The notes under the pieces are model-generated. The model did no database searches. It was given only the letters and a program-made list of their open reading frames with translations, and was not told the origin of the DNA. This document shows, piece after piece, positions 8,762 through 17,700 of a stretch of 64,000 nucleotides of DNA. Positions within the stretch are counted from its first letter, which is position 1. Each line of letters starts with the position of its first letter. The stretch lies in NCBI GenBank assembly GCA_040880125.1, contig JBBDJB010000044.1, forward strand, positions 20,737 through 84,736, in the 5' to 3' direction. The position numbers and the translations under genes are program-made. This stretch comes from JBBDJB01 sp040880125 (GTDB lineage Bacteria; Planctomycetota; Planctomycetia; Pirellulales; JBBDJB01).

Positions 8762-11527
8762 CTACCGCAGGCGCGACTTGGAGACGCCCTCTCGCTCCAT
8801 GTTGCGGCGATGAAAGAAGACGAACCCGGCCAACAACAGCGGCGGTAGCGGCGGAATCAGCACCGCGAACAGCTTGTAGCGATTCTGCACGCGGCTGATC
8901 TCCCCCGACAGGGTGCGCTCGATCTGATCGACGGCCCGGTCGCGCTCCTGGCGAAGCTGGGCTAACCGCACTTCGAGCTTGCGCTGACCGTCGCTGCGGG
9001 CGACTTCCACCTGGATCATTTTCGTGCGGGCGTCCAACCCCGTGTTCTTCTGGATTTGGTCGATCCGCTCATTGAATTTCTGCTGCTCTTCGGTCCGCGC
9101 CTGTTCGAAGTGGTTATTGAACTCCTCGCTCCGCTGAGCCGCCTCGCGGCGGGCCTGCTCCGTGCGGTCCTCGACCTGCGTCAGCGTGCGGTGCGCCCGC
9201 CGCCGCTTGCGAATCTCCACAAATCGCGGATCGTCCGCCAGCACGTCCAGGGCGTTTAGCACGAACGTGACGTTGTCGAACTGAAAGTTGATCTCGGCAC
9301 CCTCGTCCTGCCCTCGAGAGCGAACGAAGAAGAAGGCCGAAGCCAGGCAATCAATATCAGAGACGAGCACTACGTCGATGCCCTGTCCACCCTGCGCGGT
9401 GCCTTCGGACTCACCCGCCGGTGTTTCCTCGGCGCCGCCGCCGACTTCTTCGGCGACTTCTGAAGCGGGGTTTTCCGCCGAATCAACTGCCGGATCAACT
9501 TCTGGGGCCTCTCCCTGAACGCGGGCCGCGAGAACGAACTGCTCTTCGGTGGGCGCCGCCATGGCGAAGGGATTCACGCCCATGCGGCTGTTCTGCATGA
9601 TGTCCGCAAAGCGGGTGGTGCCGGTGTTATCCCCGGTGCGAGCCAGTTCGATAAACTCCAGGTTGCTGGCGTTCAGCCTGCGCCACGCGCCCGGCATGAT
9701 GAACAGCACCTGCTGCAAGCCGGCGGTGATCGCCTGCTGCTGGTTGAACGGCTGTTCGCCGGATCCGTCGTCGATGAACACCCAGGCCTGATCGATGAAC
9801 GCGCCGGCCCGCGGGTAAGGGTTGTAGTCCTGCCAGATGACCTGGTCGCCGACCATGTCCACGCCCAGCACGTCCCATAGCCGGGTGATATCGCCCTTGG
9901 GCTGCGGCGGCTGGCTGCCCATAAAGGGGTTCGTCTGTTGCGGCTGCTTGGGCTGCGCCGTACCGGGCACGTTCGGATAAAAATTCGGCATCGGGAAAGG
10001 GTCTTCGAAGATGGCCGTCGGCTGGCCCGACTCGACCGCCGCGATGAAGTTGTTCATCTCCTCCGGACCCAGCGAGGACGGCTGCACAGCCAGCAGGACG
10101 TCGAACTGATCGGTGATCGGGCTCGCGGGATCGACCTCGACCACCTCATACTGCTTGCGCAGTTCCTGGACCAGCAGCGATTCGTCCGTGTTGGACATCG
10201 CCTGAAAGTTGAAGCTGCTCAACAGCGGGACGTCCGTCTTTACCACGCCCAGCCGTTTCCGCTCCTGCTGCGCGACCGTGGTGATCGACCGCACCAGCTC
10301 GTACTCCACCGGGATGCCCTTATCGATAAAGGGCACGACTTCCTTCTCCAATCCACAGGTGAAAGCCACGCCCAGGAAAACCTCCTCCTGGGTCTGCGCA
10401 CCGCGGACTTTCGTCAGCACGGTTTGCGGTTCGATGCCGTACTTCGCCTGAGCATCGGCCGCCGCTTCGCTGTGGTTCTCCAGGATGTGCTGCTGCACGA
10501 GAATCTTCTCACCGCCCAGTGAACTAAGCTCGCCGAGCGTCGAGATCAGATCGAGCTTCGTCTGGATGTACTCCGAGGGCACGTCGGCGCTGATGTAGGC
10601 TTCGATCTTGACCGGATACTCCGTATCCAGGTTCTGCACCAACTGCCGGGTGTCGGGCGACAGCGAACTGAGCCGCTCGGTGGTCACGTCGGCACGGATC
10701 AGATCGTGGTCTGCAAACAGCACGCTCACGCCCACGGCCACCAGCAGCAGCGCGATCGTGCGGGCGACATAGTGGCCGAGCATCGATTTTCCATCGCGTC
10801 CTCCGCGCCAATGGCGGCGACCGATCAGCACGACGCTCAGATAGAGCATCACCGCTGCGATCAGCACGAAATAACTGATGCTCGACAGACTGATCATGCC
10901 GCGCTCGAAGTCGTCGATCTGCCGGGCGACGCTCCACCGCGAAACGTATTGCGCGATGCTGGGCGGCAGGATCACTTCCGCGGCACCCGAGAACGCCAGG
11001 GGGGCATTGAACAGCGCCCCCAGCACAAAGCCCACGGTCAGGTTACTCGTTAAGAACGACGCCACCATGCCGACGGCCAGCATCGCCAGCCCGACGAACC
11101 AGTAGCCGAGATACGTGCCGAAGAACAGCCCCAGATCGGGGTTGCCCAGCCACTGCAGCACGGTGAAGTTCGCCACGGCGGAAAACAACAGCGATACGGT
11201 GAAGATGGCCACCGCGGCCAGGTACTTGCCCAGCACGACGTCCACGTCCGAGGCGGGAATCGTCAGCAGTAGTTCGTCGGTCCCCAGTCGGCGTTCCTCC
11301 GCCCAGATGCTCATCGTAATGGCGGGGATGAAGACCAGCATGATGTACGGCAAGTACTTGCTGAGCTGGTCGAGGTTCGCCAGGTTGCTGTTGAAGAAAT
11401 CGTTCGGCCAGAAGGCGGCCAACGAGGTCAACAGCACGAAGACGCAGATAAAGACGTAACCGGTCGGACTGGCGAAGTAGCTGATGAAGTTCCGTTTGAA
11501 GATGGCACGCAGTACGTTCCAATTCAT
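8762..11527 (-). CDS. Fused GldF-like ABC-2 permease and GldG-like domain protein
   Basis: The ATG at 11527 gives 921 residues starting MNWNVLRAIFKRNF. The open frame continues upstream into the ATPase gene region but reads as Ser/Arg-rich shadow there, so I discard it. Residues 1-about 250 form the ABC-2 permease with six helices (SYFASPTGYVFICVF, PAITMSIWAEERRLGTDELL). A linker helix follows, and then MLGHYVARTIALLLVAVGV begins the GldG-type extracytoplasmic domain with RADVTTERLSSLSPDTRQLV and YPVKIEAYISADVP. An acidic Glu/Gly-rich insert, a long Arg/Glu coiled coil and a last helix (FAVLIPPLPPLLLAGFVFF) end the protein. In Bacteroidetes GldF and GldG are separate proteins. The ATPase lies 85 nt upstream. 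Confidence 0.88.
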   Translation of the reverse strand: MNWNVLRAIFKRNFISYFASPTGYVFICVFVLLTSLAAFWPNDFFNSNLANLDQLSKYLPYIMLVFIPAITMSIWAEERRLGTDELLLTIPASDVDVVLGKYLAAVAIFTVSLLFSAVANFTVLQWLGNPDLGLFFGTYLGYWFVGLAMLAVGMVASFLTSNLTVGFVLGALFNAPLAFSGAAEVILPPSIAQYVSRWSVARQIDDFERGMISLSSISYFVLIAAVMLYLSVVLIGRRHWRGGRDGKSMLGHYVARTIALLLVAVGVSVLFADHDLIRADVTTERLSSLSPDTRQLVQNLDTEYPVKIEAYISADVPSEYIQTKLDLISTLGELSSLGGEKILVQQHILENHSEAAADAQAKYGIEPQTVLTKVRGAQTQEEVFLGVAFTCGLEKEVVPFIDKGIPVEYELVRSITTVAQQERKRLGVVKTDVPLLSSFNFQAMSNTDESLLVQELRKQYEVVEVDPASPITDQFDVLLAVQPSSLGPEEMNNFIAAVESGQPTAIFEDPFPMPNFYPNVPGTAQPKQPQQTNPFMGSQPPQPKGDITRLWDVLGVDMVGDQVIWQDYNPYPRAGAFIDQAWVFIDDGSGEQPFNQQQAITAGLQQVLFIMPGAWRRLNASNLEFIELARTGDNTGTTRFADIMQNSRMGVNPFAMAAPTEEQFVLAARVQGEAPEVDPAVDSAENPASEVAEEVGGGAEETPAGESEGTAQGGQGIDVVLVSDIDCLASAFFFVRSRGQDEGAEINFQFDNVTFVLNALDVLADDPRFVEIRKRRRAHRTLTQVEDRTEQARREAAQRSEEFNNHFEQARTEEQQKFNERIDQIQKNTGLDARTKMIQVEVARSDGQRKLEVRLAQLRQERDRAVDQIERTLSGEISRVQNRYKLFAVLIPPLPPLLLAGFVFFHRRNMEREGVSKSRLR

Positions 11528-11612
11528 TGAGCCTACCCTATGTGTATTTGTCTTTATCTGCTCGTGGTGATACGCCGTGGCGGCCCTCAGCCGGCCGCGA
11601 TCGCCCCGCGCG

Positions 11613-12347
11613 TCACGCCACGGCGGTGAACTTGTGGAAATGCTCGTCCAGTGTGCGGCCGTCCGCGGCCAACTCGGCGAAGGTGCCGTCGTAGACCAGT
11701 TCGCCCTCGTTGATGAACAGCACGCGATTGCACATCGCTTCAACCTCTTGAAGAATGTGCGTCGACAGCAGAATGGTCTTCGTCTGGCCCAGCTTGCGGA
11801 TCGTCTCGCGAACCTCGCGGATCTGATTCGGGTCGAGTCCCGCGGTGGGCTCATCGAGGATCAGTACGTCCGGCTCGTGCAGCAGCACCTGCGCCATGCC
11901 AACGCGCTGACGGTACCCCTTGGACAGCTTGCTGATCGGTTTGCCGATGACCGCGCCCAACTGGCACAGGTCGATCACCGCCTCGATACGCTGGCGGCCA
12001 TAGTCACCGGTCATGCCTCGGGCATCGGCGAAGAACGAAAGCAACTGGCGAGGCGTCATGTCCGGATACAAGGGGCCGTTTTCCGGGAGGTAGCCAAGGC
12101 GCTTCGCTCCGGCCAACCGATCGGACGCCATATCGTGCCCGGAGATGCGGGCCACGCCGGCCGACGGAGAGAGATAGCCGGTCAGCAACTTCATCGTGGT
12201 ACTCTTGCCGGCGCCGTTGGGGCCAAGAAAAGCGACGACCTCGCCTTGATTCACGGTAAAGCTGACATCGCGCACGGCGGCAAAGTCGCCATAGAACTTC
12301 GAGAGGCCCACCGCTTCGATCATGGCGGGAGTTTGCAATTCGCTCAT
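11613..12347 (-). CDS. ABC transporter ATPase, GldA-like
   Basis: The 244-residue nucleotide-binding protein is complete. Walker A GPNGAGKST is at residues 42-50, the Q-loop region at YLPENGPLYP, the signature LSKGYRQRVGMAQ at 141-153, and Walker B VLILDEPTAGLDP at 161-173. The switch His is in LLSTHILQEVE. Sequence style and context match the ATPase of ABC-2 exporters of the GldA/CcmA class. It is first in a set of three (ATPase, GldFG fusion, DUF4340 protein) on the minus strand with 85- and 83-nt gaps, and should energise the fused permease. Confidence 0.92.
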   Translation of the reverse strand: MSELQTPAMIEAVGLSKFYGDFAAVRDVSFTVNQGEVVAFLGPNGAGKSTTMKLLTGYLSPSAGVARISGHDMASDRLAGAKRLGYLPENGPLYPDMTPRQLLSFFADARGMTGDYGRQRIEAVIDLCQLGAVIGKPISKLSKGYRQRVGMAQVLLHEPDVLILDEPTAGLDPNQIREVRETIRKLGQTKTILLSTHILQEVEAMCNRVLFINEGELVYDGTFAELAADGRTLDEHFHKFTAVA

Positions 12348-12784
12348 AGCCGAGTTACTCCGTCACGGAACTATTTCACTGCGGCACGGCACGAGGTCGG
12401 TCCGCCCTACGACGCCGCCCGCGGACCCCGTTGCTGTACCCAGACTTCAAAAGCCGGATGAACCAGGCGGGCCCTTGGCAACCTGAATTTCAGGTCCGGC
12501 CGGCGGGGGACTACCAGCGGGAACACGGGCCGAGACCCGTTCCACCACTTCACATCCGCTGGTCGAGGCGCCGTAAAGGTTAATCGCATCAGCCGTTGCG
12601 TGTCCAGACCTCCGACGTCCCTTGTGCTACGCAGCACCTGCGGCGATGGATCGACGCGAGTGGGATTTTTTCCCCAACTTCCGCTAGGTACGGTAGCTGG
12701 ACTCGTGAGAGTTCAGCCGAATTCAGGGGCATCTGGATTCTTGCGAATTCCGCTACAGCTACAAGCCGCCCGTGGCAGGTGTGC
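12348..12784. other. Intergenic region, nadB to ABC ATPase
   Basis: This 437-nt gap holds a copy of repeat family B at 12693-12762, directly behind the nadB stop. The rest (12348-12690) contains no reading frame with coding character. It should include the promoter of the downstream ABC operon, although I could not identify convincing -35/-10 boxes. Confidence 0.6.
12693..12762. repeat. Palindromic repeat family B, copy 2
   Basis: The left arm (12693-12718) begins GTAGCTG and continues GGACTCGTGAGAGTTCAGCC. Positions 12696-12718 are identical to the reverse complement of the right arm of copy 3 (14577-14599). The right half is a degenerate, interrupted mirror image ending CAGCTAC at 12762. 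It starts 22 nt past the nadB stop. Confidence 0.75.
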
Positions 12785-14440
12785 CTATTGCGGGCCCTGC
12801 TCGCAGGGCACGTCCACCGGCTCCCAGAGGCCATCCTCCAGCCGTCGCGAACCGATCCGCCGCCGCCAATGCGTATCGTCGGTCTCGGGAAAGTCGATCC
12901 GCACATGCACGCCCCGGGTCTCCTCCCGGGCCAGGGCCCCGGCGATGATCGCCCGAGCCACCAGAAGCATGTTTTGCAGCTCCCAGCCCTCGGGCATGGT
13001 GAACTGCCTCGCCAGCACATACCGGCACCAGTGGTCGATCGTCTCGGCGGCTTCGCTCAGTTGCGAGCCCTCGCGGCGGACGCCGGCCGCTCGCCACGTG
13101 AGGCTCTTGAGCGAGTTGCGAATATCCGCCAGATCGAGCGGCTCTCCCCCGTCGACCACTGGCGGGTTCTCGATCCGCAGTGCGCGGTAGTCATCGTCCA
13201 TCTCCAGCGCGGCCTGCGACGCCGCCTGCCCGACGCGGGTGCCGAAGACCAGCCCTTCCAGCAGGCTGTTGGACGCCAGGCGATTCGCCCCGTGCAAGCC
13301 GCTGGAGGTAACCTCGCCGGCGGCCAGCAGTCCCGGCAGCGACGTGCTGCCCACCAGATCGACGCGGACGCCACCCATCACGTAGTGCGCGCCCGGCCGC
13401 ACCGGAATGCGATCGCGGGCGATGTCCAACCCGAACTCGGCGCATATCTTGGCGATGCCCGGAAAGCGCTGCCGAACGAATCCGGCCTCCAGGTGACTCA
13501 GATCAAGAAAGACGTTCGGATGCCGAGTCTTGTCCATCTGGGCGACGATCGATCGGCTGACGACGTCGCGGGGCGCTAGCTCCGCGCGGGGATCGTAGTC
13601 CGGCATGAAACGATGCCCGGTGCGGTCCACCAGGTGGCCGCCTTCGCCGCGGATTGCTTCGGTGATCAGGCTGCGGCTGCTGCCGGCGATGTACAGCACC
13701 GTTGGGTGGAACTGCACGAACTCCATGTCGATGACTTCGGCCCCGGCGCGCAGCGCGATGGCATAGCCGTCGCCGGTAGCGACGTCGGGGTTGGTCGTTT
13801 CCCGGTACACCTGCCCTGCCCCGCCCGTGCAGAGAATCGTCTGCTTCGCCCAGACCAACGTCTTGCCGTGGCGGTCGTTCCAGATGATCGCGCCGCGGCA
13901 GGCCCCTTCGTGCGTTAACAAATCGAGCGTGAAGGTGTCTTCCCAGATCATGGCCCCCGGCCGCTGCCGGGCGTGATCGATCATCGCCCGCATGACTTCT
14001 CGGCCGGTCGCGTCGCCCAATGCGTGGACCACGCGGTGATGGCTGTGGCCCCCCTCGCGGCCCAGCATCAGCTCTCCATTCTCCACGTCGAACTGCGTCC
14101 CCCAGGCGATCAGCTTGCGGATCTGCTCGGGGGCTTCGCGGACGACCATCTCTACAACCCGCGGGTCGCACAGCGAGCCACCCGCCTCGATCGTGTCGCG
14201 GATGTGGTCCTCAAAACGATCCTCCGGGTCGATCACTCCGGCGATGCCACCCTGGGCGTAGTTACTGTTGGATTGCTGAAGCTTGTCTTTGGTGATCACC
14301 AGCATCGACAGCCGGGGATCGACGTCGGCGGCCGCCCGCAGCCCGGCGATACCGCCGCCCAGGATCAGCACGTCGATAAAGTGATGCTGAATCCGCTTCG
14401 GATGAAAAGGAACCAGATAGCGGGGGATATTCGCGGACAT
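12785..14440 (-). CDS. nadB: L-aspartate oxidase
   Basis: The 551-residue flavoprotein should oxidise L-aspartate to iminoaspartate, the first step of de novo NAD synthesis with NadA. The FAD-binding Rossmann motif VLILGGGIAGLRAA lies near residues 24-37. SNYAQGGIAGVI, HHRVVHALGDATGREVM, HYVMGGVRVD and TSSGLHGANRLASNSLLEG are classical signatures of the succinate dehydrogenase/aspartate oxidase flavoprotein family. The C-terminal helical domain ends with the usual Arg-rich part. ATG at 14440 is chosen. The frame extends to 14533, but that extension lacks homology-like character and runs into repeat DNA. nadA and nadC are not in the window, so the gene stands alone. Confidence 0.93.
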   Translation of the reverse strand: MSANIPRYLVPFHPKRIQHHFIDVLILGGGIAGLRAAADVDPRLSMLVITKDKLQQSNSNYAQGGIAGVIDPEDRFEDHIRDTIEAGGSLCDPRVVEMVVREAPEQIRKLIAWGTQFDVENGELMLGREGGHSHHRVVHALGDATGREVMRAMIDHARQRPGAMIWEDTFTLDLLTHEGACRGAIIWNDRHGKTLVWAKQTILCTGGAGQVYRETTNPDVATGDGYAIALRAGAEVIDMEFVQFHPTVLYIAGSSRSLITEAIRGEGGHLVDRTGHRFMPDYDPRAELAPRDVVSRSIVAQMDKTRHPNVFLDLSHLEAGFVRQRFPGIAKICAEFGLDIARDRIPVRPGAHYVMGGVRVDLVGSTSLPGLLAAGEVTSSGLHGANRLASNSLLEGLVFGTRVGQAASQAALEMDDDYRALRIENPPVVDGGEPLDLADIRNSLKSLTWRAAGVRREGSQLSEAAETIDHWCRYVLARQFTMPEGWELQNMLLVARAIIAGALAREETRGVHVRIDFPETDDTHWRRRIGSRRLEDGLWEPVDVPCEQGPQ

Positions 14441-14537
14441 GTAAACTTCACGCCTGGGAAGAGGACGTAAACGCGCAGCTCCGGCCAAGCACATGATGAC
14501 ACAGACAGTCTGGTCAATGCAGCTCGGTGCCACAGCC

Positions 14538-14599
14538 GTAGCTGAAATCGTGAGAATTCAGCCTGCGTTCGGATTCGGCTGAACTCTCACGAGTCCAGC
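14538..14599. repeat. Palindromic repeat family B, copy 3 (most complete)
   Basis: Left arm 14541-14563 and right arm 14577-14599 pair over 20 of 23 positions around a 13-nt loop (14564-14576). Each arm itself contains the smaller hairpin of the family (GAATTC-type core). It lies downstream of the DUF4175 gene and is followed 13 nt later by a family A palindrome. Confidence 0.8.
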
Positions 14600-14612
14600 G
14601 ACCACTATGGTG

Positions 14613-14634
14613 GCACAGACATTCCTGTCTGTGC
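14613..14634. repeat. Palindromic repeat family A, copy 1
   Basis: Arms GCACAGACA (14613-14621) and TGTCTGTGC (14626-14634) pair perfectly around loop TTCC, preceded by GGTG-like sequence (TGGTG). It is one of four copies in the window (also 31575, 38694 and 63536). Confidence 0.8.
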
Positions 14635-14724
14635 GCAACGCGGCTTTCCGCCGAACGCCTGGCTCAACGATCCCGCCATTATCCTCGGCGCGGGCGGAAA
14701 AGAAACCGCTGGACAGCGCTAGCG

Positions 14725-17700
14725 TCACTCCGACTGGGTGCGATCTCGCGAGATGCCCCGCAGATACGACCGCATCCGCTGCAGATATTGCGACGGGGCG
14801 TCGCTACGCCCGGTGTCGCTCACGTCGCGCATTTCGTCACTGGGGCCGCCACCTCGCCGCGTCACGCGATCTTGCCGCAACCCCAGGCTGCGGAGCGCTT
14901 CGTCCAACTCCTGGCGTGCCTCGGCGCCCTGGTCGCCCGGCGACCGGGCCGCGCCCTTGAGGCTCTCCCACCGCTCGACGAACTTGGCCAGATCGTCTTG
15001 CGACCAGCCCAACTCATCGAGCAACTCCTGGTCGACTTGCTGCCGATCGAGCTGATCCTTCAGCCGGGTAAGCGCTAGGTCGGTCGCCTCGCGCGCGTAG
15101 TCGAGATTCGCCTCGTCGCCGCCCGGTTCTCCACCCTGGCGAGAGTCGCGGGCTTCGAACTGGCCCGGCTGACCGCCGCCAGTGGGCGTGCCGGAGGCCG
15201 TCCCTTCGCCGCCCTGCCGGTCGGCATCCTGCGGCGGAGCATCGCCCGGCTGACCGGGCTGATCGCCTTGGCCGTTTTGGCCCTCGCCCGGCTGACGCCG
15301 CCCGGCTTGCTCGTCCCCGGGGCGTTGGCTGCTCCCCGCACCGCGCTGTCCTTCGCTCGGCTGGCCGGTCTGCCGGTCGGCGGCCGCATCTGCGCCCGGG
15401 CGATCTGAGTTCTCGCCGCTGCCCTGTTGCTCGGCCGCACCGGCGCCCTCGTCAGACGGTGTATTTTGACCGGCCGTGCCGGTGCCCTCGCGATTGGCCT
15501 GTTGGCCGCCCCCCTGTTGACCGTCACCGGAGCGGTCGCCGGAGTCCTGGCCCTGCGAGTCGGACTCGCTGCGATCGCGGGCAGCTTGCTGCGGGCCACC
15601 TTCGGCCGGCGGTTGCGTCGAATCGCCCGGCGGACGCTGCCGCGGGCTGAGCGGGTTTTGGGGATCGGCGCTGGGAGAGTCGTTCGCCCCCTGACCGCCG
15701 GCCGGTGACTCCTGGGTTTGCTGGTTCCGGCCCTGGGGATCTTGCGGACCGCCATCTGGTGACTGCGGCTCGCCCTGCGGCTGCTGGCCGTTACGTGTCG
15801 AGTCCCCCGTGCTGGCGCCCTGGCCCTCGCGCGGCTGCGGATCGGCACCGGGCTGCGACTGGCCGGGCTGCTCACGGGCAGGGTCGGCCGCGTCAGGCTG
15901 CGCGGCATCGCCGGCGGGCTCGCCCTGCGGTTGCCGATCGCCGGCCGCTTGATCGCGCTGCTCCGCCGATTGCGCGTCATTGTTCGCGCCGGGCTGTTGA
16001 CGCTGACCGTCCGCTGCCGGCTGTTGTGCACCGGGCCTTTGCGCATCGGGACCTTGCGCATCCTGTCCAGGCGCACGCTGTTCGCGCTGCCCCTCACCGC
16101 CGGCGCCACGCGGTTGCTGCTGGCGTTCGCCTTGCCCGTCGTTCTGCGGCGAGTCGGCAGCGCCGCCCTCGCCCTGGCGGTCCTGTGGCTGTGCTTTGGG
16201 CTGTTGCTCAGGTGGCTGCTGCCCGTCGGGCCGCTGCTGGTCTTGTTGCGCCTGCTCCGCGCCGGGCTGCTGTTGACCTTCACCCGGCTGGTTCTCGCCC
16301 TGGCGGTCCTCCTGCATGCGGCGCAAGATCTTTTCGAACGCCGAGCCGTCGTCGCTGCCGTCGGAGGGCACGCCCTCGGAGGCCCCTTCACCCTCCCCCG
16401 GATTCGCCCCGGGTTGGCCCTGCTGCTGGCCCGGCTGGCTATCTTGCGGGCCACCTTCGCCTCCGCCCTGCTGCGGCTGGGCCTGACCGTCGGCCTCGCC
16501 CTGCTCACCGCCGGCGTTTCCGTCCTGCGACTGCTGCTCGCCCCCTTCTTGCTGCTCGCCTTCCTGCCGCGGGCCTTCTTGCTGCTGCTCGGGCTGCTGC
16601 TGGCCCTCTTGTTGTGGTTCGACTTGCTGCTGGCCTTCTTGCTGTTGCTGGTCCGGCTGCGCTTCCTGATCCTGGCGCTCCTGCCCAGGCTGTTGGTCCT
16701 GCTCTTGTTGCTCCTGTTGTTGCTCGTTCTCTTGCGGTGCGCGCGGCTCGACGATCCGCAAGCGCTTTTGACCGGTGCTCGCCTCATTGGCCTCCGGCTG
16801 TTTGTTGTCGCGAGCAACGCCCCAGTACGTCACCACGTCGTCGACCTTCAGTCCGAGCTTTGCGGTGTCGATTTGGTGCCGCACGTTGAACTGCCCCGGC
16901 CGAGGCTCCGGCAACAGCGACTCGTCGAGCACTTGCCGCCCGTCGACTTCCGCCAGCAGACCGACATGCGCCAGCGCGAAGTCCGGATCTATCGCCTGCA
17001 GCTCGATTTCGGCCGTGCTACCCAGCGGAACCTGGACCTCGTCTGGCTGCGGATTGAGCACCTCGATTTCCGGCGCCAAGTCGGGTGTCACGTCGATCCG
17101 ATACAGCACCGGCTCGCGGTTGGTCTGCCCATCGCCGGTGCGGAGCCGCAACTGGTAGCTGTCGTACTGCGGGGTGCGGCCGTCGCTGGCCAGCCGCAGC
17201 ATGAAGCTTCCTCGCGCGCGGCGCTCTTGGAGCTGCATCTTCACGTCGTTGCGGCCGTCGGCGCCCAAATCGATGTAGGCCGACTCGATCGGCAGGTTGG
17301 CCATCGCCTCGACGGTGATTCGCGTACCCTCCAGGGCCTTGATGTCGCCCTGATTTGCAGCGTCGCGGTCCGAAAAGCCGGTGTACGTGGGATAGTCGTA
17401 GTGGAGGTTGCGGACTTCGATCGTCAGAGCGGTCGTCACCCGCACCGAGTGCAGCGGCGAGAGCGCGTCGCCGGCCACGATGCGGTAGTTAAGCCGCTGC
17501 TGCAGGCCCGACTCGCTCTCCGGCAACTGGCACCGGTAGCGGTAGTCGCCCTGCGGAACGTGCATGGGAATCGCCCGATCGACGACTTGGCCGTCGGCCG
17601 TGGAGTAGACGACTTGCACGGCGTCGTCGTCGCGCAGTCCGCGGATCTCGGCCGAAACCGTGAGTTGCGTGCCGCGCGCGGCGGCCGTGTCGCCCGGCTC

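Noticed and set aside
11528..11854. N-terminal extension of the GldF-GldG fusion frame
   Set aside because: The extension overlaps the ATPase gene in another frame and reads as Arg/Ser-rich noise; the permease starts naturally at MNWNVL (11527).
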